Part shown: in pieces, positions 11,770 through 21,586 of the stretch
Layout of the letters: every line of letters starts with the position of its first letter
Position numbering within the stretch: position 1 is the stretch's first letter
Assembly: GCA_016630955.3 (NCBI GenBank)
Contig: CM049985.1
Coordinates: forward strand, 1,674,001 to 1,738,000
Reading direction: 5' to 3'
Length of the DNA stretch: 64,000 nucleotides
Origin: Didymella arachidicola
Lineage: Eukaryota > Ascomycota > Dothideomycetes > Pleosporales > Didymellaceae
Notes under the pieces: model-generated
Told to the model about the DNA's origin: nothing
Seen by the model: only the letters and a program-made list of their open reading frames with translations
Databases searched by the model: none
Made by a program: the position numbers and the translations under genes

Positions 11770-12573
11770 TTCGGGTCAAAGGTCCATACCCGTGACCTTG
11801 GAGCTAGACAGCCCATCCATCGCCGCTGGTTCTTGTGGCGGGGGCCGAAGGGCATCGTCTGGGGCACCTAAGGCTGGCGCAACATCTTCAGCCACGCTCA
11901 TGAAACACGTGCAATGTGGTAATGATTCGTAAGATAGTCAAATCGAAGTGATGCTGCTTGAAAGCCTCACGTATCTGCTCTCACAGTAAGTGAACGTTGC
12001 CAGTTGGCTCCACTGGCTGATCCGCTACAGGAGCTCGCTTACCTTATCGATAGCTTTCCCCTGCCTCACAGCCTCGACAGCACAGCGTCAACGCTGAGCG
12101 ACTGACCACAGCCCAAGCACTGAACACGATCATATATGGTCCCACGTGCATTTACCCTTCTAGAACCGGTCAGCAGCAGCGAATCGCCATTCATGTTGAG
12201 GGTTTATGAAAGCGGCCGGCGTGTCTCGCGTACCGTCTTGTGGCCCGCCGTCTTCGCTGTCCCTAGAAGCGCCTCGCATTCATCGCATTCGTAAGGCGTC
12301 TCTAGCATTCTCGAGCCAATGATGCTGCTGTCTCTCACCCTTAACATTACTTCAAAGAAGTCAGCCTGACTTCGCGATCTTCTTCGCATTTCTGGTCTAG
12401 CTGTTCACGACTGCTTCCACAAGGCTCTCTTTCACGACATCTTCATGGCCCAAGTATATAGCCTCATCATTTAACACGATCGAATTCTCAAATAAAAGTC
12501 CTGGCACATGAATCCTTCTCTTGCTAGCATCTGAACGTTACATTCCGTAATTGACACCTGCATATACGCAACA
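11770..12573. other. divergent promoter, TRS130 and RTA1 genes
   Basis: About 800 bases between two divergently transcribed genes. No family-like frame is present on either strand. It must hold both promoters. The last 60 bases before 12574 are AT-richer and probably the RTA1 leader. Confidence 0.5.
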
Positions 12574-13700
12574 ATGGGCATGGGCGAATACTCACCAGGC
12601 AGCGTATGGTACTACGCGCCCAATAAAGCCGCTCCGATCGTCTTCATCATCCTGTTCCTGATCTCCGGAGCCGGTCATGCCTACCAGACCATGTAGTCAC
12701 GCCCAGACCTCCCCCAAAAGCAAATACTGACACATCCAGCAAATACAAGTCCTGGCGCACCACTGTTCTTCTCCCTTGGGCTGCCCTCCTGATGATTACC
12801 GGCTTCGCCATACGCCTCGCCGGCGCCTACAAGCCCTCCGACCTCGACATACTCATCGCCTCCACTGTCCTGATCATGTCTGGACCCCCCGTTTACGCAC
12901 TGATAAACTACTTCGTGCTCAGCCGCCTGCTGTATTACATACCATACCTCGTACCCATACATCCAGGGCGCGTAGCCACAACCTTCATCGGGCTGGATGG
13001 GGTGTGCGAGATCCTGATCGGCAATGGGGCGTGGCGCATGGCGAACAGCAGTATGACGGAGAAGCAGAGACAGGCCGGTGCAAACATGGTGATGGCCTCA
13101 CTTTGCCTGCAAGCGGCATTGTTTGCGGGCTTCGGTGTGCTCGCAGCGCTTTTCCATCGTAAGGCGTTGAAGGCAGGCGTATTGAGAAGGGAGACGAAGG
13201 CAGTGCTGTGGGTCATGTACGTCTCTGCTCTCATGGTCACAGTGCGTTGTGTCTACCGACTGGTTGAGTACATTCTGGGCTGGGACAGCGAGATCTACAA
13301 GAATGAGGCTTACTTTTGGGTCTTCGAGGCGAGCATTATGTGGGTCAACACCGCACTTCTGAACGTCTTTCATCCTGGCAAGCGGCTCCCTTGCTCCAAC
13401 GGTACGTTCCTTGCCAAGGATGGTGTGACTGAGCGTCAGGGTCCTGGGTGGGATGATGATCGTCCTTGGCCCGTTACAATCTTTGATCCATTGGACATTT
13501 GGGGGCTGGTCCGGGGGAAAGACAAGGAAACGAAGTTCTGGGACATAAGTGATGAGGAATTGGAGCGTGTGCGAATTGAGAAGAAGGCCGATAGGCGGGG
13601 TGTTTTAGCAGCTCTACTGGATCCTTTCAGACTTTGGGGTAAGAAGGGGTACCTTGGAAGGCACTTCATGAAAAAGAGTGGAGTGAGCAGTAGAAGCTAG
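12574..13700 (+). CDS. RTA1-family 7-TM transporter
   Basis: Two exons, 12574-12692 and 12740-13700, joined by a 47-bp intron (donor GTAGTC, acceptor CAG) give 359 residues. Hydrophobic segments begin in exon 1 (APIVFIILFLISGAGH, about 20-37) and continue through seven likely membrane helices to about residue 270. They are followed by a charged cytosolic tail. The WVFEASIMWVNTALLNVFHPG segment in the last helix is typical of RTA1/RTM1/Rsb1 proteins. RTA1-like proteins are fungal plasma-membrane proteins linked to export or translocation of sphingoid bases and to resistance against aminocholesterol and other toxic lipids. The substrate here is unknown. The short exon 1 is needed to provide the first helix, which supports the chosen start. 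Confidence 0.88.
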
Positions 13701-14264
13701 TGGGACAAGGCGGCCAGGGACTATGATGGAACGAACGTTACGGAGGCCAGGGGCTTGATGTAGATGACAGCAGCCTCACTAATCATCACCTTTGTGTTTG
13801 CGTACTATCGCCCCAAAGGCATCGCTGTCTTTCCTACAGGTGGTCAGACTGCAAGCGCAAAAAAACATACAACAGCGGGTATTCGCTAGTGGTCACCCAC
13901 CTAACTACTAATCCGCCGGTACGTTGCTTAAATCGGGCTGAGCGAACGGGAAGCCTTGTTCTCAACGTCCTATGGTCTTATGTGATATGTCTACTTGTTG
14001 TGAGTCTTATGATTTTGCTCATGTCTACAAGTAGTCTGCGCCTATGCGCTGATGTGGGCTGCTGCCGCAGAATGGAGTTATGCAACTGCGAAATTTATGA
14101 CTTGGATATGATCCATCTCTTCCGTTTGATATCTCTCTTGATCCTAGCATCTAAGTATGCTGCTTTTGCCCTAACTCCGCTGCTAAAAATGCACAATAGT
14201 GGCTCTTCTTCTCTTTGGATCTTCCAGAGTTACGAGTCGCTTGTCTCAATCACCGCCAGGACAT
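13701..14264. other. convergent intergenic region
   Basis: About 560 bases between the 3' ends of the RTA1 gene and the Spt4 gene. A 142-codon plus-strand frame (13889-14317) runs into the 3' end of SPT4 and has no recognisable motif. I see only probable 3' UTRs. Confidence 0.4.
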
Positions 14265-15257
14265 CTAATCCTTGGGGATCATCTGATCCTCGCTCCCGTC
14301 CCTGGGAACGTAGTTGATGCCCGCTGCCTCGATAGCCGATATTATCTCCTCAGGCAGGATGCCCTCAACCTGCGTCGCATACACACCAGCGACATAACCT
14401 TCAAGTCGTTGGTACCTGGCGACCCAGCTCTTTGATGTGTCGGCAACGGTGATCAGGCCTTCGAAGACCTGCGAAGTGCAGTCGTTAACGTTCTCCGAGT
14501 TACCGGCAAGTTCGAGGATCTCTTCGCAATTGGGGCAACCGCCATTCATGAACTGTGTATAAGTGCGCACGATCGAGCAGACCATGCAGGCGCGAAGGTT
14601 GCGCTGCTGGTTGGGAGGCACAAAGGCGCCGCCGGGGATCATAGTAGTCATATTTGCGGACGGCTGGTAGACGGGAGGGTCTGATGGAATGTGCAATTGC
14701 TCGGGTAAGTCAGAAGTGACCGAGCCCAAGTTTCTGGATTGTGATTTGGAGCTGCGGCTGTTAGGCGCGTGTGCGTGCTTTGGTTTGGAGGGCGCTTTGT
14801 GGTCGCGGCGGTGGCTTTGCTTGCGCGGCGCGTCTTCGAGATGTGTGTTCGTCCTCTGCAGGTGGCGATGAGGTCTCGTAGAAGTATCCAAATCGACTAT
14901 CTCGATCCGTGGCTGAGCGTGTTTGTTTTGTTCGAGGGGAAAATTGCTATTGGCGAGGGTGCTGCGTTGCGAAACGGCTGGACTGGAGCTGTGGTAGGCT
15001 TGGCAGAGCTCGATCGAATTAGAGGGTTTCGGGATCCCGCGGAGGTCGTCGGGGTCAACGTTCTCCTTGTCAGAGTCGTCCCAAAACGCGGAGCTCCTTT
15101 CTGGTTGTTCTGATGGCTGATGCTTTGCCTCAAGAATCACACTTGCCTTGCCGGTTCCAATGTCACTCACTGCTGCTGTTCCAAAGTTTGTGTCTTGGTG
15201 AACATATACATACTTGTCGATCTTCTTCGTGGTAGCGAGGCCCTTCTTGGGAGGCAT
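14265..15257 (-). CDS. SPT4: transcription elongation factor Spt4, N-extended
   Basis: Minus-strand frame of 330 residues. Residues 203-330 are a complete Spt4: zinc ribbon with C224-x2-C227 and C241-x2-C244, then CTSQVFEGLITVADTSKSWVARYQRL, the NGN-binding core that pairs with Spt5. Spt4/Spt5 (DSIF) travels with RNA polymerase II and helps processive elongation. Spt4 is usually about 120 residues, so the 202-residue extension is unusual. It is low-complexity and basic, with an acidic patch containing a KEN motif (64-66) and an RxxL motif (98-101), the kinds of degrons used by APC/C. The internal ATG at 14651 would give a normal 128-residue Spt4. The upstream 606 bases stay open in the same frame without an intron, so either a longer isoform or a fused upstream coding segment exists. 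Divergent from the PP5 gene. Confidence 0.85.
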   Translation of the reverse strand: MPPKKGLATTKKIDKYVYVHQDTNFGTAAVSDIGTGKASVILEAKHQPSEQPERSSAFWDDSDKENVDPDDLRGIPKPSNSIELCQAYHSSSPAVSQRSTLANSNFPLEQNKHAQPRIEIVDLDTSTRPHRHLQRTNTHLEDAPRKQSHRRDHKAPSKPKHAHAPNSRSSKSQSRNLGSVTSDLPEQLHIPSDPPVYQPSANMTTMIPGGAFVPPNQQRNLRACMVCSIVRTYTQFMNGGCPNCEEILELAGNSENVNDCTSQVFEGLITVADTSKSWVARYQRLEGYVAGVYATQVEGILPEEIISAIEAAGINYVPRDGSEDQMIPKD

Positions 15258-15537
15258 AATTGCGGGTAGCTACGTCGTTGCTAGGATCGCTGGTTGGTTG
15301 ATGCGTTAGCGGCAAGACGAGGCGAGGCGGGGATTCTCGTGCTGGACACCCTGTTAGGTGCGGGAAGAGGCGTTGGCTGTTCACGACATTTTCTCTTTGC
15401 GCTATCTTTCACTCTTTTGGAAAGAACACCTCCTGAAGCGCGACTTCTATTCTCGAGTTCCAGTCGCCCACCGTCGCGCCTGCCTGTCCTTCGTGTCTTA
15501 GTATACCCCGCCGTTCTGCACAAAACTTAGACGCACC
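15258..15537. promoter_or_regulatory. shared divergent promoter SPT4/PP5
   Basis: A 280-bp gap between two divergent start codons must contain both promoters. It includes pyrimidine-rich stretches, including CTTTTGG and TTCTCTTTG near 15,390-15,420. No TATA box is obvious. If SPT4 starts at its internal ATG (14651), the gap to the real promoter could be larger. Confidence 0.5.
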
Positions 15538-17067
15538 ATGGGAGCCAAGGAAGACGCTATCGAGCTCAAGAACAAGGGCAATGACGCCTTCAAGGCTCAT
15601 GACTGGCCCACTGCGCTGGAATTCTACACAAAGGCCATCGAGACATATGACAAAGAGCCCTCATTCTACACCAACCGTGCGCAGGTACGTAGCCTTACCA
15701 CCGCACACGAGCACCTACTGATTCGGTTTGGCAGGCCAACCTGAAAGTCGAAGCGTACGGCTTCGCAGTCGCAGACGCAGACAAGGCGATTGCGCTCGAC
15801 CCCAACAATGTCAAAGCCTACTACCGCCGCGCCTCGGCCAATACCCTCATTTTGAAGCATCGCGATGCCCTCAGGGATTGGAAGCTTGTTGTGAAGAAGG
15901 CCCCCAACGATGCGACTGCGAAGCTGCGCATGGCAGAATGCGAAAAGATCATCAAGCGCGACGCCTTCTTAAAAGCCATCGAAGTTGAAGACGCACCGTC
16001 AGTTGCGGAGGGTCTTGATATTGAAAACATGATTCTCGAGAGCGGCTATGACGGCGCGGAGCTGGGTGACACGATGACGGTCGAGTTCGTTGAGGATATG
16101 ATCGAGAGATTCAAAAATGGCAAGAAGATTGCCAAGAAGTATGCGTACAAGATCATCCTGGCAGTCATGGACATCTCCAGGAAGGAGCCTACAATGATTG
16201 AGCACGACGTCGAAGATGGACACGAGGTCACCGTCTGCGGCGACACACACGGTAGGTGGACTGGACTTCGTACTCATGTACCCCTGCTGACTGCGGCTAG
16301 GTCAATTCTTCGATCTCATGAACATTTTCAAGCTCGCCGGCAAGCCCTCGGAGACGCACTCCTTCCTTTTCAACGGTGACTTTGTTGACCGTGGGTCATG
16401 GTCTACCGAAATTGCCCTTCTCCTATATGCCTACAAGTGGCTCTACCCCGACAAGTTCTTCCTGAACCGCGGAAACCACGAGACCGATGACATGAACCGA
16501 ATGTATGGGTTCGAGGGTGAGTGCAGAGCCAAGTACACAGAACGCATCTTCAAGCTGTTCTCTGAGTCTTTCTCTCTATTGCCTCTGGCTACACTTATTG
16601 GCAAGAAGTTCTTCGTCCTCCACGGCGGCCTCTTCTCAGACGACAAGATCACACTCGACGATGTTAGGAAGCTTGACCGTTTCAAGCAGAGGCAGCCCGG
16701 CCAGTCTGGCCTTATGATGGAGATGCTCTGGACCGATCCACAGACCGCACCCGGACGAGGACCCAGCAAGCGTGGAGTCGGCCTCCAATTTGGACCCGAT
16801 ATCACCAAACGTTTCTGTGAGAACAATGGACTAGAGGCCATCATTCGATCGCACGAGGTTCGCATGGAGGGTTACGAAGTGGAGCACGACGGACGCTGCA
16901 TCACCGTATTCTCTGCGCCCAACTACTGCGACAGCACTAGCAACAAGGGTGCCTTCATCAAGATCGGCCCTGACTACAAGCTCCGGTACACTCAGTTCGA
17001 CGCCGTACCGCACCCCAACATAAAGCCCATGGCCTACGCCTCGAACGGTATGCAGGGTCTCATGTAA
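15538..17067 (+). CDS. PPT1: Ser/Thr phosphatase PP5 (Ppt1) with TPR domain
   Basis: Three exons, 15538-15684, 15735-16251 and 16301-17067 (introns 50 and 49 bp, frame kept), give 476 residues. Residues 5-120 are three TPR repeats (ELKNKGNDAFKAHDWPTALEFYTKAIE; ANLKVEAYGFAVADADKAIALDP; AYYRRASANTLILKHRDALRDW), the Hsp90-binding part. The PPP catalytic domain follows, with GDTHG, GDFVDRG, RGNHE, the SHEV histidine and SAPNYCD, all metal-binding and catalytic motifs present. The second intron splits the Gly codon of GDTHG. PP5/Ppt1 is recruited by Hsp90 and dephosphorylates Hsp90, Cdc37 and clients. Size and order match fungal Ppt1. Confidence 0.96.
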
Positions 17068-17531
17068 ACGACAGCGCATTGTTTCAGCTCAGGATTGGGT
17101 TCAGTCGTTCTTCGCTACGTTGCAGCGACGCATGGTTTGGTGTTCTCTGGCGCATCAGCATACCCTGGGTCGATTGGGGCTCAGGACGGACGGATGGTGT
17201 CTGGCAAGTGATAGCTCTGTACGTATAGATCTTTGGATTAGCATGTCATTGCCAACTCAGCTATGTATAGGCAGAGAGCTGTTAGTTACTTATCAGGAAG
17301 ACCAGCTGCACAGTGACGTTTCGATGCTGCCAACAGCAATTGCCCCACCTCGAACACGTGGGGCCTGTCGTTGCCAGAGTGACAAGGCTGATTCGAACCA
17401 CGCACGGCTCAGCAAGCTCCACCTCAGCGCTCAAGCCTCACGAACTTCATCGCCGTGGCGCATTGCGCGACGCGTCAAACATATATCATCGCACTCTGCG
17501 ATGTGAACAGTATTCTACTGCACGCGCCGAG
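17068..17531. other. intergenic region
   Basis: About 460 bases between tandem genes, with the PP5 3' UTR and the promoter of the next gene. The frames here are short and unlike known proteins. A GATTCGAACC string near 17,392 resembles a tRNA B box on the minus strand, but no tRNA stem can be drawn around it. Confidence 0.4.
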
Positions 17532-18877
17532 ATGCCTGCACAACAAATCTTCTCCGCCAAAGCCCTTGTTGGTAAGCGGACCCTGGATGGGTTCATGCAA
17601 CGGTGCTAACACAGAGCAACAGGCGTGTGGAAGAATCTCCGCAACACGCGCGACAAGAACGACTTCTATCTCACCCTTCAATACCACCAGGATGACGCAC
17701 ATGGAGCGAAGGGCAAGAAGTATGGCAAGGCCCAGGTCGTCGAAACCACCTCTGAGCTCGAGGATGGGAAGGCTGTGGACATTGGCGGGAAGAGCATCAG
17801 TTTCGTCGTGCCGTGGCGGAGCATGCAGGCACAGCGACGAGAGCTGAAAATAAAAGAGAAGGAGCTAGCTGAGGCTCTAGTGATGCTCGCTGGCGAGTGT
17901 TCATTCACGGGTACGTGCCTTACTCCGTTTGCGCAGCTAACAGTAACCTCTGTCTATAATATTACGGGAACTGAACCTACCCAGAGTTATCTCCACTACT
18001 GCAAGCTTCCCTTACGCAGAACCCTCTCGTCCAGATCCGTCACCTGGCCGCTGGTATTAGTCGTCAAATGTCGAAAGTTGAATTGCAGATGGCAGACAAC
18101 GCACCATTTTCCTACGGCAAGAATATCTATACCGGTGGAGAGGTCGCACGCAAGTTTCTCCCGGCCATACAATCGCTCTTCGAACAGCGTCCAGTGCCTC
18201 AGCGCATGATCTTCGAGCTTCTCATGGAGCTCAAAGACCTCGTCTACATGGCCATGGCGGATTGTACCAAGGAGGTGCTCGAGTGGGAGATTGATGGGCC
18301 GGCTATTGGCGCGCTCGAAGAAATGGATGATGCCTTCGCCAAAGCCATCACACCGATTGCTGCGGCAGTGGAGGACGGTCATTTCCAGCCCAGAGAGTTA
18401 GAGCCGGGACAGAGAAGGGTCATGCGACGCAAGGCATCCTCGCTGTCGACTATCACGCTGTCGAAACCGCAACAACCTTTTCTCACTGCCTCAACAAGCG
18501 AGCTTCTTTACACTCTAGAGTCGTTAGAGACCACAGCCTTAGCATTCACGCATCTGCCGATACCAATCCCGGACTTCTGCGCGCATTCGATCATCACCCT
18601 GCGACGCTTCTCACCCCGGCAAACACTCACTGAGTTCTCTACGAACAAGAAGCGAAGAACCTCACGATGTGCAGAGTATGCTCGATGCATGAAATGGGCT
18701 AGCAACAACTGGCGGCAGGAGGGGGGCTGCAGACGTGGCTGCAAGAACGAGGACGAGGATCCAGAGAATCTTCCGAGCTGGCATCGAAGCAGTCGCTGGT
18801 TCGACGGCGACGGTGACGGCACTCACATGGTCGGTGGGGGTAGACCAGAGGAACTCGAAGCCATTAAAGACACCTGA
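17532..18877 (+). CDS. unrecognised protein, helical/coiled-coil-like
   Basis: I do not recognise this family. Three exons fit the splice sites and frame: 17532-17571, 17623-17910 and 17985-18877 (introns 51 and 74 bp, donors GTAAGC and GTACGT), giving 406 residues. The ATG at 17532 is close to the first donor, and a GCTAAC branch site precedes the first acceptor. Residues about 65-220 are rich in charged and leucine heptad-like stretches (QAQRRELKIKEKELAEALVML, MIFELLMELKDLVYMAMADCTKEVLEWEI) and look helical. They suggest a BAR-like or coiled-coil scaffold. No signal peptide or membrane segment is seen. After about residue 260 composition changes to low-complexity and basic, so the true C terminus may be altered by an intron I cannot place. 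Confidence 0.6.
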
Positions 18878-19902
18878 AACCTTCTGGATTCATGTACAGC
18901 CGAGCGTAAACAACGGTTCGCGCTTAGGACGTACGATACAAGCTATCTGTTTTTGGCGCAATGCTCTGCATGCAACGGCGAGATCTACCTGGGCACGAAC
19001 TACAACAAGGAATGAAGTGCTTTCCAGGCACTTCACCAGCGGATGGGACTTCAATCAGTGATCTCTCCACCCTTCACACAGCCACAACCTGGCAATCATG
19101 AACCGATAGCGACTCTCAGCTCCTTCAGAAGCGCCGAGGAAGCAGGCCATCGATGGGGTGTTTTTAGAGCGAGGCGTTCGGGAGGTGGCCGAGCTCAGTG
19201 ACAGGAGCTTAGAAAGTGCTCTCACCAATCTATCGAGGTCAGACCTTCTTCAGGGAGATACACCAAAGGCGCGTGCCATTGTGTCAGCCTCGCGGCTAGC
19301 TAGCGTTGTCAGCTATCCGCCCGCGGAAGCTACAGCCGCTCTCTAGCAAAATATTAATAATGCGGCTTCTCAACCTACTGGGGTCGAGACAACCGATGGA
19401 ACCACCTGCGCCACTGCACGTCCATCCATATTCCAGCTCTGAGTACCACGCTATCTCAGATCTTGACTCCAGGTCGTCCGAACAAAGCAGTCCCTACTGC
19501 GCGAGTGGGAGCTAAGAAGCGAAATTTGGGAGAAGTATATCTCATGACTCAGGAACGCTCGGAATATCATGTCGAGACGCGTTTGAGTTCACGCAACTAT
19601 TCCTTGTCTCCTGCGTTGTGGCTTGATCATTAGCCTTGCAGAGCTGAGACATACTTTACCGAATCAAAAGTCTCCGCTTCGACCCCGGATTTCTTAATCT
19701 CAGCCCTATCACCGATAAGTGCCCTTTTCGAAAGCGTAGTCTGCATGTAGAATTGGACTGTCTGATGTGGAAATGATGAAAGTTCTGTACCATAGCCACA
19801 CCACAAGTAAGAGGTGATGTATAAATCAAAGCAATGCCTTCACATACATTCAGCGACGTCAAGCAACACACGGTCTTTGCTCACCAACACATTCCTTTCA
19901 AG
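18878..19902. other. intergenic region
   Basis: About 1 kb without a supported gene. Several short frames on the plus strand have no motif and random composition. The end near 19,870-19,902 is the probable leader of the WSC gene. Confidence 0.4.
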
Positions 19903-21101
19903 ATGTACCTCACACAACTCTTGCTGACTACAGTCTGTCTTTCGCCTTTATTCTTTGCGTATCCATTCCCTTGCATCTTGTCCAGCGTCAAGCTCTAACG
20001 CCAACGCTCGATCTTCCTTTCGAATGTTCATACAAAGGTTGTTATGTTGATCACGTCGGAAAGCGCGCATTGTACAGAGCTATGACAAGCAGTGGGATGT
20101 CTGGTGGCTTATGCGCGCGCTGGTGCTCGGGGCAGGGCTATACCGTTGCTGGGACCGAATGGAGCCGCGAAGTGAGTGAATTCTCATGTGTGGCACGTGG
20201 AGTTGGGGGCTAAGACCAACAGTGCTTCTGCGGATACGACACCTTCGATCCCGTCCGGACCGAGGAGTTTGACTGCAGTTGGCCATGCAGTGATCCATTT
20301 GCTGTTGGAGAGGCTTGCGGCGCGTCACAGCGACGGTCAATCTACGATCTCGATCCGAAATTCGCCCAAACACCCACCACAAGTCCCGGCTCGGGTACAT
20401 TCCCGTCGCTTGGCTGCTAGAGTGACAACGTTGCTGGGCGTGCTTTACCTGTTGAGCTCGATGTTGGAGACGGTGGATTGACGGTTGAGAAGTGCATTAC
20501 TGCTTGTGCCGGCCAAGGTTTCGCGATTGCAGGTGTAGAGTATGGCCAAGGTATACGATGTCCTCGCATATGTACATTGCAGATACCGACAATTCTTCAG
20601 AGTGCTTCTGTGGTTATGCCCTCGAGAATGGATCAGCACCCACCCAAGGAGAACCAGAGCTGACCGGCTGCAACACGCTATGTATTGGCAACAGCCTTGA
20701 GTTCTGTGGTGGACCCGACCGCTTGAACGTTTACGGTTCTCTTCTTGCTGCTACATCTACGCCGACTCAAGAAGTCACTCCGACGCCTAAGCCCACTCTA
20801 GAGGTTAACACTCCCTCAGTCATTTCGACTCTTGCACCCCAAGCTGCTCCTGTGTCAGACTCTCCGCATATCGCGGAAACTGCACCCGTGCCCACGCCTG
20901 TTGCAGAGGCCCCTGCCATCGAGTCCACGTCGGATGCAACCCCTGAACTCTAAACTTCCATCGACGAGACACCCGTTGCAGACTCTAACCCCTGCACCTG
21001 CTGAGGTAGCTGCGGATGAGTCATTGTCATCTTCTTCCACCTCAACGCTCCCATTTGTTGTTGCTGCAACTCCTGTCGCTAGTAGTGTCTCCCTTAAGTA
21101 G
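19903..21101 (+). pseudogene. secreted two-WSC-domain protein, broken
   Basis: Remains of a cell-surface protein with two WSC domains (beta-glucan or carbohydrate binding). ATG 19903 starts a signal-peptide-like segment (MYLTQLLLTTVCLSPLFFA). The body continues in another frame from about 19986 with the first WSC (YKGCYVD...GGLCARWCSGQGY), an intron 20172-20222, then CFCGY and TEEFDCSWPCS. The second WSC starts SLGC and continues SDNVAGRAL, but the tryptophan expected between them is a TAG stop at 20418-20420. An intron 20551-20600 precedes its ECFCGY and CGGPDRLNVYGS. A Ser/Thr/Pro tail is cut by TAA at 20951 and seems to go on in another frame to 21101. The first frame change could be a 53-bp intron with a GTCTGT donor; the TAG cannot be spliced out neatly. 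Confidence 0.75.
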
Positions 21102-21586
21102 AGCACGGGCTTACCACCACTCGGAATGGGAAAATAGAGACTGGTGGGGGCACTATGTCTAGGGAAGCATGAGGCTATGGGATATGTGAGGTCATGTGCA
21201 ATGCCTATGATTTCCAGCTGTAGTTTAACCCTTCCCATGACCTGCAAAGGCTTTCACACACTCGTGGCACCGCATAACAGGCAGGTGAAAATTATGACGA
21301 CGCGAAGGGTATTTCTATTACATGGAGTCTTGGTGCATCATGGTCTACTGCGCTGACGTGTACAACGCTCGATCCATACAATCAGAAAGACGCTGGCGGG
21401 AAGGTCCTGTTAGTGATGGAGCCTGTGCCAAGTGAGGTATAGTGATGCAACAGTGCGACACGAAGCATCGTGTTTTCATGCACGAGAAATCTTCAATTAC
21501 TGTGAAGGCAGCGACGGTTCATTGTCTGTCGACCCAGAAGTTTCTCGACCCCTGTAAGTCTTGTCGACGAGTCTCGAATGCCTGTT
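21102..21586. other. convergent intergenic region
   Basis: About 480 bases between the WSC pseudogene and the 3' end of the Zn2Cys6 gene. No coding signal is seen. Confidence 0.4.

Noticed and set aside
13889..14317. 142-codon plus-strand frame
   Set aside because: Composition is random and it runs into the 3' end of SPT4 on the other strand.
17380..17410. possible tRNA B box (GGTTCGAATC on the minus strand)
   Set aside because: Flanking bases cannot form a T stem, acceptor stem or anticodon arm.
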